12,225 nt of DNA from Baffinella frigidus (GCA_026770585.1 MU646363.1:324113-336337); one strand, 5' to 3'; shown: positions 1 through 5,971, numbered from the stretch's first letter. Made by a program: numbers and translations. Notes: generated by a model from the letters alone, not told the origin.

Positions 1-137
1 GGTTCGGGGTTCGGGATTCGGGATTCGGGATTCGGGATTCGGGGTTCGGGATTCGGGTTTCAAGGTTCGGGATTCGGGATTCGGGTTTCGAGGTTCGGGA
101 TTCGGGGTTCGGGATTCGGGATTCGGGTTTCAAGGTT
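1..137 (+). repeat. Degenerate TTCGGG 7-mer tandem array (telomere-variant type)
   Basis: Tandem 7-mers ATTCGGG, GTTCGGG and TTTCGGG run from the window start. They have a loose higher-order pattern in which the block ATTCGGGTTTCAAGG recurs. The unit differs from plant-type telomere TTTAGGG mainly by A to C. Many GGG runs at 4-base spacing make the G-rich strand a G-quadruplex candidate. The array starts about 20 bp from the exon-like island at 159-218 and lies on its 3' side in minus-strand sense. It is interstitial, not a true telomere, because complex sequence follows. Confidence 0.9.
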
Positions 138-158
138 CGGGTTCACGGGGGGGGAGAC

Positions 159-218
159 CATCTTTGGCTGCTGCTGCTGGGTCGTGACAGGAGACGGGAG
201 CTGCGAGTGCGGAGACAC
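159..218 (-). CDS. Candidate Q-rich exon, most 3' island in window
   Basis: Reading the minus strand from 218, a CAG acceptor (219-221) is followed by 60 bases, exactly 20 codons, giving VSPHSQLPSP then VTTQQQQPKM. GT follows at 157-158. The Ser/Pro/Gln composition and run of four CAG codons match the other islands on this strand. The donor context ATG|GTCTCC is weaker than the CAG|GT seen elsewhere. Without splicing, the frame stays open into the TTCGGG array, so this could instead be the start of a longer or terminal exon. I know no family that fits. A polyglutamine, proline-containing low-complexity segment suggests a disordered region of a nuclear protein, but that is inference. No RNA evidence is available here. 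Confidence 0.42.
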
Positions 219-243
219 CTGCACCCCACCCTACCCACAGACT

Positions 244-327
244 TGAGTTGAGAGATACAATAGGTTATGAGCCTAGACGTGAGTTGGGTGATACGATAGT
301 CTATGAGCCTGAAGAAACGGGCCCAAG
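244..327 (+). repeat. Dispersed repeat, two tandem subunits (GAGTTGAGTGATAC type)
   Basis: Two tandem subunits of about 36 bp (244-280 and 281-314) share GAGTTGRGWGATACRATAG and TATGAGCCT. The stretch GAAACGGGCCC follows. Related single copies lie at 844-889 (+) and 10587-10632 (-). No terminal inverted repeats are visible. Confidence 0.75.
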
Positions 328-365
328 AAACGGGCACCCCACCCTAACCAAACGTCACGGTTCCA

Positions 366-558
366 TAGCCCAGAAACGCTCACGATTGGACCAAATCGTT
401 GATTTCGACCAGTCCCCAAAAGTTGATTTTGCACCAAGATTAGGACTTAAGCTAACACCGCCAGACGAATTCGCCTGGCTGGCAAGGTAAATCTGAGGTC
501 TGAGAATCGACGATTTGGTCTTTCCGTGAGGGTTGGTGGTAGCCCAGAAACGCTCGCG
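366..558. mobile_element. Foldback MITE, left end truncated, flanked by 19-bp direct repeats
   Basis: The interior 385-539 matches the intact element at 11456-11626. Shared landmarks are CCAAAAGTTGATTTTG, CGAATTCGCCTGGCTG versus CAAATTCGCCTGGCTG, and the outer GGACCAAA / TTTGGTC arms. The right end is complete (CCGTGAGGGTTGGTGG). The left arm begins only at about ATTGGACCAAATCG. The immediate right flank TAGCCCAGAAACGCTC (540-555) is repeated at 366-381, directly beside the truncated left end. Confidence 0.72.
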
Positions 559-580
559 GTACTGTCACCTGCACGCTGAT

Positions 581-742
581 AGGGCAACGTCCTGAAAACC
601 AGGTAGTAAGGCCTACGGTATTGCCTACGGTAGGCCGTAGGCCCCCTAGGACCCAGGGTTGCATTGGACCCTCCATAGGCCCCTACGGCCTACCGTAGGC
701 AATACTGTAGGCTTAACTGCCCGGTTTTCAGGACGTTGCCCT
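581..742. mobile_element. Foldback MITE of TACGGTAGGC family
   Basis: Left arm starts AGGGCAACGTCCTGAAAACC and the right arm is its inverse. Both arms carry GGCCTACGGTATTGCCTA / TACGGTAGGCCGTAGG. Arms are about 65 bp with a short GC-rich loop containing CCTAGGACCC. AT flanks both ends (579-580 and 743-744), readable as an AT or TA duplication. No coding capacity. Other copies: 7320-7477, 7570-7718, and truncated 4585-4716 and 9131-9232. Confidence 0.9.
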
Positions 743-843
743 ATGAAAGCGCGTCTCGAGCAAGCACGTCTTGGGTCTGTCCAGGCTCCCTCTCCAGACA
801 CGAACCCTCGATACAGGTCCTAAATCAGAGGCCCTTTAGCCTT

Positions 844-889
844 GAGTTGAGTGATACAATAGTCTATGATCCTTAAGAAACGGGCCCGC
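844..889 (+). repeat. Dispersed GAGTTGAGTGATAC repeat, single subunit
   Basis: GAGTTGAGTGATACAATAGTC, TATGATCCTTAAG and GAAACGGGCCC match the second subunit of the copy at 281-327. It is followed directly by the hairpin at 895-924. Confidence 0.75.
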
Positions 890-894
890 CTCGG

Positions 895-924
895 AGTGAT
901 TCTCGGCTTTCACCGAGAATCGCT
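895..924. repeat. Short hairpin
   Basis: Stem AGTGATTCTCGG, loop CTTTCA, then CCGAGAATCGCT: a 12-bp stem with one G-T wobble. No T-tract follows. Confidence 0.7.
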
Positions 925-953
925 AATTTCCCATCACACCACGCCCACACCAA

Positions 954-1098
954 CCACTCGAGGCTGGAAGAGGGAGTATTTTAAATGTGGGGTTGTTAAA
1001 TTTAGTACCAGTCACGGGCATGCTTGGTCACGTATCTCAAGTTACAACTTGAGATACGTGACCAAATGCCCCTATTTGTGTGAAAATTACTACACAAT
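954..1098. mobile_element. Diverged copy of the 191-bp CCAC...GTGG element with exchanged core
   Basis: The left end CCACTCGAGGCTGG, then ATGTGGGGTTGT and GTACCAG, match the start of the element at 8163-8353. The middle is different: a long palindrome at 1016-1071 with a perfect 20-bp stem (TTGGTCACGTATCTCAAGTT, loop AC), extended by GGGCAT/ATGCCC. The family motif GAAAATTACTACAC follows at 1082. I cannot find the right terminus. Confidence 0.6.
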
Positions 1099-1477
1099 TT
1101 CCCCCCCTTCACTTGCCGTCACGGTTCCAATCCATTATTATATCTTACACGTTTTCCATTTACGTGCGATGGGTCAGGTGGTGCGTTTGTGTTGACACCC
1201 ACAGTGAACCAACCGGCACAGTTGAGGCCGCAACCCCCGAGGCCTTCCACGCGGGAGAGCTACATGTCATTTTACGCCCTGCGTCCTTCTATTGTTCTTC
1301 CTTGAAATCGGCAAAAGTTGCCGGAAATGCCCACAAATAATTGACTTTGACGGAAAAGTAACCGCAGGATATGTTTGAAATGGCTCCAAGAACCCACCAG
1401 GCCGCAACCCCCGAAGCCTAATGCGAGGGACGGTGGCGTTTTTCAGGCAGAAGGCGAATGGGCGAGGCCCAAACTGA
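1099..1477. other. Gene-free spacer with one short direct repeat
   Basis: No coding or RNA feature is visible. AGGCCGCAACCCCCGA occurs at 1225-1240 and again at 1399-1414, each followed by a GCCT, 174 bp apart. It may mark an old duplication. Confidence 0.5.
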
Positions 1478-1668
1478 CCACACGAGAATGCTAGAGGGGC
1501 CTGTTGAAAACCGATGTGAGTTTAAAAGTGGGCATTTGTGTAGTAACTTTCGTTGATTGGTCACGTAGCTCTGCGAAATTAGCACAGGCGCGAGGTTGGA
1601 GCACCCTATCCTGGTACATATACATACAACCCCACATGTAAATAGGACCCTCCAGCATTCTCGAGTGG
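1478..1668 (-). mobile_element. 191-bp CCAC...GTGG MITE, reverse orientation, GA target duplication
   Basis: Terminal inverted repeats are CCACACGAGAATGCTAGAGG and the inverse of CCACTCGAGAATGCTGGAGG. GA lies on both sides (1476-1477 and 1669-1670). The reverse complement is collinear with 8163-8353 over the same 191-bp length, including ATGTGGGGTTGTA, GTACCAGGATA, ACGTGACCAATCAACGAAA and TACTACACAAATGCCCACTT. No ORF of note. Confidence 0.9.
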
Positions 1669-1696
1669 GAGCACCAGACGGCATGCTATGCTCAAC

Positions 1697-1787
1697 TCGA
1701 TCCTCCTGAACCATTGCCTCGAGGACTGTGTCCATGCCCGGCGCACAAGTCCTCGAGGCGTTGGTTCCGGAGGTTTGGAGAGATCGA
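1697..1787. repeat. Inverted repeat
   Basis: GCCTCGAGGAC (1716-1726) pairs perfectly with GTCCTCGAGGC (1749-1759). The arms extend outward with mismatches (CCTCCTGAACCA versus the inverse of TGGTTCCGGAGG). Possibly a small foldback remnant. Confidence 0.6.
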
Positions 1788-1839
1788 GCAGCAGGGAAAG
1801 AACACCGTTATCCGGGGAACCCTATTTTTCTTTCATTTC

Positions 1840-2002
1840 CTGGAAACGAAAATTACTACACAGATGCTGTACTATTACTAGTAAAATCCAATGGTGGAGC
1901 TTCCGGGGAGGTCACACGAGAGAGAAGATAATCTCGAGGGACCTACCCAGAGTCGTATATCACCAAGTATACAACGTATACGAAGATAATTTTCGTTGCC
2001 AG
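1840..2002. mobile_element. Possible short element with 16-bp terminal inverted repeats
   Basis: CTGGAAACGAAAATTA (1840-1855) is inverted at 1987-2002 with one mismatch. The left arm carries the recurring motif GAAAATTACTACAC. An inner inverted pair TCGTATA/TATACGA lies at 1953-1959 and 1977-1983. No clear target duplication. Confidence 0.5.
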
Positions 2003-2022
2003 AAACGATGGTTTCCGCAGAT

Positions 2023-2188
2023 TTCATCCGGTATTTGATTTAAATGGTTCGGAGTCCCCCGAATGCACGAAATTTACTACACGTTTGATCATACTAGTAA
2101 TAATAAGGGCTGGACGTGACAAACGTGTAGTAAATTTCGTGCATTCCGGGGACTCCGAAGCATTTAAATCAAATACCTGACCGGATGA
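2023..2188. mobile_element. Foldback element with about 65-bp arms
   Basis: Left arm 2023-2087 and right arm 2120-2188 are inverse copies. They contain GGTATTTGATTTAAATG, TTCGGAGTCCCC and GCACGAAATTTACTACACG. There are a few mismatches and a 4-bp indel (TCAG) near the outer end. The loop is 32 bp. Each arm carries the shared motif GAAATTTACTACACGTTTG. No ORF. Confidence 0.9.
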
Positions 2189-2211
2189 GATTAGAATGGG
2201 CGAAGCAAGAC

Positions 2212-2278
2212 CTGCGAACCAGACGGCATCCCCCCCCCCTGCTTCTGCTGCTGCGGCTGCTGCATCCCTTGCGACCCC
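2212..2278 (-). CDS. Candidate Q/G-rich exon
   Basis: In minus sense the island follows CATATGCAG (acceptor at 2279-2281). It reads GSQGMQQPQQQKQ then GGGMPSGSQ and ends TCGCAG|GTCTTG with GT at 2210-2211. The Q frame stays open across a run of ten G (10 C on the plus strand). The island is 67 bases, so with this acceptor one extra G precedes the first codon. The donor side is phase 0 like its neighbours. A miscount in the short G run next to the acceptor would restore phase 0, or the true acceptor differs. Composition and the CAG|GT border match the other islands. Function not recognised. The alternative alanine-rich frame (AAAAAAEAGGG) is less likely because it does not match the chain. Confidence 0.42.
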
Positions 2279-2475
2279 CTGCATATGCCCGAGCAATTAA
2301 TTGTTGTTTTCCAGACGTGGCCGAATCATGGTATATGTGTGAACTGACCGTAATCCCCCCCAGGGTTCCCGGGTTTCGGGTTTCGAGTCATGGATGGACC
2401 CGCATAGGCCCCAGAGGGCAAGGATGCCGGGGGTGTCCTGTACCGCTTAGTAAAGTACTGCGCGGTACAGAACTA
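2279..2475. other. Spacer with a short TTTCGGG pair and a hairpin
   Basis: GGGTTTCGGGTTTCGAG lies near 2369-2385. CTGTACCGC (2438-2446) pairs with GCGGTACAG (2462-2470) just before the 11-bp array. No gene seen. Confidence 0.5.
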
Positions 2476-2790
2476 AGCCAGTACACAGCTAGTGCATAGC
2501 TAGTACACAGCTAGTTCTATGCTAGTGCTATGCTAGTACTAAGCTAGTACTAAGCTAGTACTATGCTAGTACTAAGCTAGTACTATGCTAGTACAAAGCG
2601 AGTACTAAGCTAGTACTAAGCTAGTACTAAGCTAGTACTAAGCTAGCACTAAGCTAGTACAAATCGAGTACTAAGCTAGTTCTATGCTAGTGCTATGCTA
2701 GTACTAAGCTAGTACACAGCTGGTACTAAGCGAGTACTAAGCTAGTACAAAGCTAGTACTAAGCTAGTACTAAGCTGGTACTAAGCCAGC
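2476..2790 (+). repeat. 11-bp tandem array, about 28 units (AGCTAGTACTA)
   Basis: Period is exactly 11 bp with point variants but no visible indels (starts at 2476, 2487, 2498, 2509 and onward). Units combine the 4-bp palindromes AGCT, CTAG and GTAC. The first and last units share the variant AGCCAG. It is bounded by a hairpin on each side. Confidence 0.95.
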
Positions 2791-2817
2791 AATAGGGGGG
2801 CGCCCCCCCCTATTGCT
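2788..2817. repeat. GC-rich hairpin closing the 11-bp array
   Basis: AGCAATAGGGGGG pairs with CCCCCCTATTGCT around a 4-base loop, a perfect 13-bp stem. It lies immediately after the last array unit. Confidence 0.85.
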
Positions 2818-2843
2818 TGTACCTGAAATCCCGACAAATTCAT

Positions 2844-3014
2844 AGTGACGCAACCTATAATTAGTTTTGTAAAGTAACTCGTTCCTGGTACAAATTATAA
2901 AACAAGACCTCGTTTAAAAAAGAATTGGAGCCCTTTTTAGTTTTAAATGGACCTTGTTTTATAATTTGTACCAAAACGAGTTGCTTTACAAAACTATTTA
3001 TAGGTTGCGTCACT
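2844..3014. mobile_element. Foldback element with about 63-bp arms, AT/TA flanks
   Basis: Arms start AGTGACGCAACCTATAA and contain TAGTTTTGTAAAG, AACTCGTT and TGGTACAAATTATAAAAC. The outer arms 2844-2906 and 2953-3014 differ at a handful of sites. AT precedes (2842-2843) and follows (3015-3016), or TA shifted by one. AT-rich compared with the flanks. Non-coding. Confidence 0.9.
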
Positions 3015-3016
3015 AT

Positions 3017-3295
3017 TAAAATGACCTGGCGTGGTCCGGAGGGTGTACACCCACCCCGGGGCATCTCACGGCGTGCCAATCTAATTTCGGGACAAGACAG
3101 AATCTGCCCCGCTATCTTAGGCTCCCCACGCGGAAGGTAAGGGTGTACATGCTATTTTAGGCATCAAATGATGCTATCTTACGCCTGTTTTTCAGGACAG
3201 ATTCTGATATGTTCCGAGATGAAATCGGTTACGATGCGTCACTTGGGAGGGCGGGGCGAGGGCACGCGGCAGAGATTGATCTCACGGGGCAGAGA
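3017..3295. other. Gene-free spacer with short recurring motif
   Basis: GCTATCTTAGGC recurs as GCTATCTTAGGC, GCTATTTTAGGC and GCTATCTTACGC between about 3110 and 3185. Inverted relatives lie near 5396-5430. A tandem pair CACGSGGCAGAGATTGA lies just before the next foldback. No gene recognised. Confidence 0.45.
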
Positions 3296-3492
3296 TTGAA
3301 ATGTATAAACTTGAGTCAATGAAATTACTACACGTTTGCTTTAATATTACATGTAAAGATCGTTATGGTTCGTGGAAGGGAGGGGCGGCACCTCGAAACC
3401 CTGATTTCCAAACCCTGAACCATAACGATCTTTACATGTCATATTAAAGCAAACGTGTAGTAATTTCATTGACTCAAGTTTATACATTTCAA
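3296..3492. mobile_element. Near-perfect foldback with 76-bp arms
   Basis: Left arm 3296-3371 and right arm 3417-3492 differ at one position (ATATTACATG versus ATATGACATG). Arm landmarks are TTGAAATGTATAAACTTGAG, GAAATTACTACACGTTTGC and AAAGATCGTTATGGTTC. The 45-bp loop contains AGGGGCGGCACCTC. Beyond the arms, GATCTCA occurs inverted on both sides, so the element may be slightly longer. Such near identity implies recent insertion or ongoing arm homogenisation. Confidence 0.93.
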
Positions 3493-3715
3493 GTGTTTCC
3501 ATATGAGATCCCCTGGGGACCGGACAGGAGCCTACCCGGGGTCAAATGCTGAATAACCCTTTATCGCAAAAGTTGACACGTTTTGTACCACTAAGGTCAT
3601 TTAGTACCAGAATCCATTCATCACGGGACGATCAGATTCTGATCGCCCTGTGGGCAAAATAATCTGAAGTTGCCAAATTTGCCTGGGGGTGCGCTCTTGT
3701 CCGGGGGGGGGGCGG
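3493..3715. other. Spacer with imperfect palindrome
   Basis: CGATCAGATTCTGATCG lies at 3629-3645 (8-bp arms, one central base) with partly paired flanks out to about 3622-3652. No gene seen. Confidence 0.45.
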
Positions 3716-3741
3716 CAACCCCGGCCCGCGGCAGGCCCCAT
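3716..3741 (-). pseudogene. Exon-like fragment (MGPAAGRG)
   Basis: The minus strand reads ATGGGGCCTGCCGCGGGCC, then GGGGT, encoding MGPAAGRG. It resembles the end of the island at 4735-4808 (MGPAAAR) and the fragments at 3813-3850 and 4466-4487. It lies beside a telomere-like tract (3751-3804), as its relatives do, so it looks like one unit of a duplicated exon plus intron block. Confidence 0.35.
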
Positions 3742-3750
3742 CGGTCAGTA

Positions 3751-3804
3751 TTTAGGGTTTGAGGTATGGGGTTTCGGGTTCAGGGTTTCGGGTTTCGGGT
3801 CTGG
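3751..3804 (+). repeat. Short TTTCGGG/TTTAGGG tract
   Basis: TATTTAGGGTTTGAGG is followed by TTTCGGG and TTCAGGG units. The same order (TTTAGGG first, then TTTCGGG, ending GGGTCTG) is seen at 4490-4543, so the two tracts and their exon-like neighbours are duplicates. Confidence 0.85.
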
Positions 3805-3812
3805 GGGTGGGA

Positions 3813-4060
3813 CAGCACCCCCGGCCCGCGGCAGACCCACTCTGTCCGTAATGCGAAAAGCTAACGCCAGCGGACCCCTTGGCCTACGGTAGGACCCCCC
3901 CCTTCTCCTACGACGTTTAAAACAAAAAGGTCTTTAAAAGTCGTAGGGAGGGGGGCTCCTACCGTAGGCAATCCGTAGGCTCTAAGTACCTCGCTGGCGT
4001 TAGCTTTTTGCATGATCCGGGCTGCATCCCCGCCATGTGTGACCGGGGCGGGCGGGGCGG
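3813..4060 (-). pseudogene. Exon-like fragment split by a MITE
   Basis: On the minus strand, 4060-4014 encodes SHMAGMQPG, matching the island at 4735-4808. The element 3853-4011 then intervenes. The sequence resumes at 3850-3813 with GGGTCTGCCGCGGGCCGGG, matching the MGPAA(G/A)R part. AT lies at both element edges. The simplest reading is a duplicated exon interrupted by insertion. Confidence 0.4.
3853..4011. mobile_element. MITE with GCAAAAAGCTAACGCCAGCG ends
   Basis: Terminal inverted repeats GCGAAAAGCTAACGCCAGCG and the inverse of GCAAAAAGCTAACGCCAGCG, flanked by AT (3851-3852 and 4012-4013). The interior has CCTACGGTAGG / CCTACCGTAGG arms like the TACGGTAGGC family, so it looks composite. 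With the flanking AT, each end spells an ATG-initiated MQKANAS-type frame. I treat this as coincidental. A relative lies at 6511-6686. Confidence 0.82.
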
Positions 4061-4134
4061 GTCTGCCATACGGCGCATAGACTATTGGCTCACTCAACGT
4101 ACGGCTCGACACGAGCAACAGCGAAGAAGAAGGG

Positions 4135-4278
4135 GAGGGGCGGCACCCCAAATTACTGCACGTTTGCTTTAATATAACCAGTAAAGATCGTGATCTGTGT
4201 AGTAAATTCCATTGAACCCAGTTTATAAATGATAAGGGTTTCCGTATGAGATCCCCGGGGGGGTGGGGCGGCACCCCC
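4135..4278. mobile_element. Left-truncated copy of the 3296-3492 foldback
   Basis: From 4150 the sequence AAATTACTGCACGTTTGC, TTTAATATAACCAG, GTAAAGATCGT matches the inner part of one arm of the 3296 element. GTGTAGTAAATTCC, CCAGTTTATAAATG and GTATGAGATCCCC match the other arm and right flank. The outer left arm is missing. GGGGCGGCACCCC occurs immediately before (4137-4149) and again after the element (near 4265). Confidence 0.65.
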
Positions 4279-4487
4279 AGCCCACCATACGAGGCTATCC
4301 TTGCGAACAGAATAAAAGAACATTCTAAAATTTGTGGGGAAATGATCACGTTTCCGTACGGATGTCCGTACGGAAACGTGATCAAATGCTGACTTTTAGC
4401 GTGTTTCCTGGGCAATAATCCAATAGTTAACTTATGAATCTGTTCGCATGGATAGCCTCGTGTGGCATGCCAGGCCCCATATCTCAG
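4264..4487 (-). pseudogene. Short exon-like fragment split by a MITE
   Basis: Minus strand 4487-4466 reads ATATGGGGCCTGGCATG. Removing the element 4285-4465 and one copy of its 2-bp duplication joins it to GGCTGGGGGTGCC. The joined product parallels the MGPAAGRG fragment at 3716-3741. A telomere-like tract (4490-4543) lies upstream in minus sense, as in the relatives. Confidence 0.35.
4285..4465. mobile_element. 181-bp CCAT...GTGG MITE with perfect palindromic core, CA target duplication
   Basis: Ends CCATACGAGGCTATCC and the inverse of CCACACGAGGCTATCC, continuing TGCGAACAGA on both sides. CA flanks both ends (4283-4284 and 4466-4467). The core 4343-4384 is a perfect 20-bp stem (TGATCACGTTTCCGTACGGA) with loop TG. 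The stretch before it, TTTGTGGGGAAATG, is conserved in the relative at 11061-11215, but the core differs. Confidence 0.9.
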
Positions 4488-4489
4488 TT

Positions 4490-4543
4490 TTTAGGGTTTA
4501 CGGTTTCGGGTTTCGGCTTCAGGGTTTCGGATTTCGGGTCTGA
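4490..4543 (+). repeat. Short TTTCGGG/TTTAGGG tract
   Basis: TTTTTAGGGTTTACGG followed by TTTCGGG units, ending GGGTCTGAGG. It is a diverged duplicate of the tract at 3751-3804. On the minus strand it is preceded by CTTCTTCTCTATTGCCTCAG, a pyrimidine-rich acceptor-like stretch. Confidence 0.82.
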
Positions 4544-4562
4544 GGCAATAGAGAAGAAGAGG

Positions 4563-4740
4563 GGGTGGGGGGGCACCCGCGGCCTTAGGCATACGGCATT
4601 GCCTAGGACCTCCTACCGTAGGCCGAGGGATCCCAGGACCAAAAAGTCCCGGCCTACGGTAGGAGGTCCTAGGCAATGCCGTAGGCCTAACTACCCCATT
4701 TTTGGTCAGTTACCCTATTAGGGTGGGGGGGCACCCGCGG
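4563..4740. mobile_element. Left-truncated TACGGTAGGC-family MITE within 20-bp direct repeats
   Basis: The element occupies about 4585-4716. The right arm is complete (AGGCCTAACTACCCC ... TTACCCT). The left arm starts inside the family at TTAGGC, lacking about 27 terminal bases. GGGTGGGGGGGCACCCGCGG occurs exactly at 4563-4582 and 4721-4740, against the truncated left side and just past the intact right side. Confidence 0.8.
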
Positions 4741-4808
4741 GCCGCTGCCGGCCCCATCTGACCCGGCTGCATGCCCGCCATGTGCGAGGGTGGCGCTCCG
4801 TGCCGCTG
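4735..4808 (-). CDS. Candidate Q/M/G/P-rich exon
   Basis: In minus sense, TATCCCAG (acceptor, 4809-4811) is followed by QRHGAPPSHMAGMQPG and then QMGPAAAR, ending CGCGG|GTGCCC with GT at 4733-4734. It is 74 bases, 24 codons plus two, so unlike most neighbours the donor is phase 2. An earlier acceptor at 4818-4820 would add VSQ at the start in the same frame. If unspliced, a stop follows within about ten codons. SHMAGMQPG recurs at 4014-4060 and MGPAA at 3716-3741, so the exon was duplicated. A MITE end (4716) lies 18 bp past the donor. No family recognised. Confidence 0.4.
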
Positions 4809-4853
4809 CTGGGATACCTGTTGCCCCGACGTAGGGAGGTGGGGTTTGAATCA

Positions 4854-4897
4854 GGGTGTAGGGTCTTCACCTGCTGGGTGTAGGGTCTTCACCTGCT
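4854..4897 (+). repeat. 22-bp tandem duplication
   Basis: GGGTGTAGGGTCTTCACCTGCT is repeated exactly with a 22-bp period. On the minus strand each unit contains AGCAGGTGAAGACC. Confidence 0.85.
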
Positions 4898-4898
4898 G
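4893..4898 (-). CDS. Possible 6-base micro-exon (QQ)
   Basis: Minus sense: a CTAAC branch-point-like box (4919-4923), a pyrimidine-rich stretch CTCCACCTCCCTACGTCCCAG, then CAGCAG and GTGAAG. It is laid out like an acceptor, tiny exon and donor. The upstream sequence is duplicated before the 4735-4808 island. Very short, so weak. Confidence 0.18.
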
Positions 4899-4903
4899 CT
4901 GGG

Positions 4904-5150
4904 ACGTAGGGAGGTGGAGTTAGAACCCATCCGGAAAATGCTCGTAGGAGCGGCCGACACGGGGTACAGGAGTGGCACAGTGCGTAGCATGTGTGGTTGT
5001 TTGGCAATACATTGTCAATCTCTGCTGCTGGGATGCGTTGGGGGTTGGGGCACAGCCACCCTGAGGGATTTTTTGAAGGGAGCGTTGGGTCGTGGATGTA
5101 GTTGAATGTCAACCCGACCAATACCAACCCTCGCCCCGCGCCGTGCCGCT
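4904..5150. other. Gene-free spacer
   Basis: One acceptor-like stretch on the minus strand near 5030 (CCCAACGCATCCCAG followed by CAGCAGAGATTG) resembles the acceptor of the 4735-4808 island but leads into no recognisable exon. Nothing else seen. Confidence 0.4.
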
Positions 5151-5290
5151 GCCACTTGGCAGCGACCGAGGACCTTTTCACCTTGAATTCAAGGTGAAAT
5201 TCCGGTTAGGTTCCAGGGCAATGGATAAGAATCCAGTTGAAACCGTTTAGAAGGACTGTATCCGTGAAGCCCCCGGTGGCTGCTAAGTGG
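5151..5290. mobile_element. Foldback-like block, copy 1, with 24-bp palindrome
   Basis: 5151-5237 is about 85% matched by 5886-5971 (shared GAAATTCCGGTTAGGTTCC and AGGGCAATGGATAAGA). Ends CCACTTGGCAGC (5152-5163) and GCTGCTAAGTGG (5279-5290) are inverted with one mismatch. A perfect 24-bp palindrome centred on GAATTC spans 5176-5199 (half TTTCACCTTGAA). No clear target duplication. Confidence 0.6.
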
Positions 5291-5420
5291 TCGGATACCT
5301 GCTGCCCGGATGCATGTGGTGGGGTTAGGCCACAGGGTTAGGATTGAGTGGGGTACCTTAGGGGTGGTTATTAACCGATGGTAAAGCTATGTCGAGGCTA
5401 AGATAGCAAACCACACGCTG

Positions 5421-5464
5421 AAGATAGCACCCCCCCCCATTGTTGGGGGGGGGGGAGGGGGTGC
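5421..5464. repeat. C9/G11 homopolymer hairpin
   Basis: Nine C (5430-5438), ATTGTT, eleven G, A, five G, closed by GCAC/GTGC. Strong hairpin and possible quadruplex, and prone to sequencing length error. Confidence 0.8.
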
Positions 5465-5494
5465 GTGTTCGCGGGCGCGCCAACTGCAGAAGGA

Positions 5495-5620
5495 CCACGC
5501 CAGATTGATCGCGGGAAACCGACGCCTTCTCCACGATACATCTGTCGTGCTTGACTTAAGAATTCAAGGGGTTTCCCTTGAAAGATGCCACACGTGGATG
5601 TTTCGACCAGCCTGGCGTGG
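5495..5620. mobile_element. 126-bp CCAC...GTGG MITE, GA target duplication
   Basis: Ends CCACGCCAG / CTGGCGTGG, flanked by GA on both sides (5493-5494 and 5621-5622). Interior hairpin TTCAAGGG-GTTT-CCCTTGAA (5563-5582). The second copy at 6016-6141 is also 126 bp and collinear (GGGAAACCGACGCCT, ACGTGGATGTTTCGA). The right end lies 16 bp from the exon at 5637-5765. Confidence 0.88.
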
Positions 5621-5636
5621 GAAGGGACACGCATAC

Positions 5637-5765
5637 CTGCTGCTGCGCTTGTTGTTGCTGCTGTTGCGCCTGTTGCGCCTGTTGTTGGTGCTGCTGTTGG
5701 TGCTGCTGTTGCGGGTGATGCGGCGACACGCCTCCTGTCGCCGTCCCCGCGGGCCGTGCCTGCCC
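5637..5765 (-). CDS. Candidate polyglutamine exon, 43 codons
   Basis: Minus sense: GCGTGCGGCAG (acceptor at 5766-5768), then exactly 129 bases reading GQARPAGTATGGVSPHHP followed by 25 residues of Q with interspersed H and A. It ends CAGCAG|GTATGCG, the best donor in the window (GT at 5635-5636). Lacking any other amino acid, the 25-residue tail is a CAG/CAA tract on the minus strand. Mixed CAA and CAG codons argue for selection on protein rather than a pure CTG microsatellite. VSPH also occurs in the island at 159-218. Likely a disordered glutamine-rich segment of a nuclear or RNA-associated protein by analogy, but not identifiable. A CCAC...GTGG element sits 16 bp beyond the donor. Confidence 0.52.
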
Positions 5766-5783
5766 CTGCCGCACGCAGGGCAG

Positions 5784-5882
5784 CCCTTAAGTGGCCATGC
5801 CGACAAATTTGAGGGCCAACAGGTCCTAGGCAGGTCCTAGGGTCCTACGGTAGGGCGTATGAGCCTACTGGCCACTTGAGGG
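5784..5882. mobile_element. Small foldback with 14-bp ends
   Basis: CCCTTAAGTGGCCA (5784-5797) is inverted at 5869-5882 with one mismatch. The interior holds AGGTCCTAGG twice and CCTACGGTAGG, so it is related to the TACGGTAGGC elements. Confidence 0.65.
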
Positions 5883-5885
5883 ATA

Positions 5886-5971
5886 GCCACTTAGCAGCGG
5901 TCGAGTTCCTTTTCGCCTTGAATTCGAGGTGAAATTCCGGTTAGGTTCCAGGGCAATGGATAAGATTCTAG
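5886..5971. repeat. Second copy of the 5151-5237 block
   Basis: Collinear with 5151-5237, with the GAATTC-centred palindrome degraded at two pairs (5911-5934). It is followed 45 bp later by 6016-6141, just as copy 1 is followed at longer distance by 5495-5620. The pair may have duplicated together. Confidence 0.8.

Noticed and set aside
1-137. Chromosome end (true telomere)
   Set aside because: Units are TTCGGG variants mixed with degenerate forms, and similar tracts occur throughout the window. No uniform terminal array.
954-1098. tRNA or SINE-type RNA gene in the large hairpins
   Set aside because: No A/B-box pair, cloverleaf or T-terminator. The foldbacks are better explained as MITEs with end repeats and target duplications.
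1950-1995. loxP-like arrangement (TCGTATA ... TATACGAAGATAAT)
   Set aside because: Half-site similarity only. Spacer length and the second arm do not fit loxP, and the context is a foldback-rich eukaryotic repeat region.
2476-2790. CRISPR array
   Set aside because: Contiguous 11-bp units without unique spacers, in a eukaryote-like setting.
3861-4415. 184-residue minus-strand open frame
   Set aside because: It runs through parts of three mobile elements and spacer, with no sensible composition. The Q-island frame differs.
4867-5181. 104-residue minus-strand frame with several Cys and His
   Set aside because: No recognisable zinc-finger spacing. It overlaps duplicated spacer and the 22-bp repeat, and is out of frame with the Q-type island at 4893-4898.
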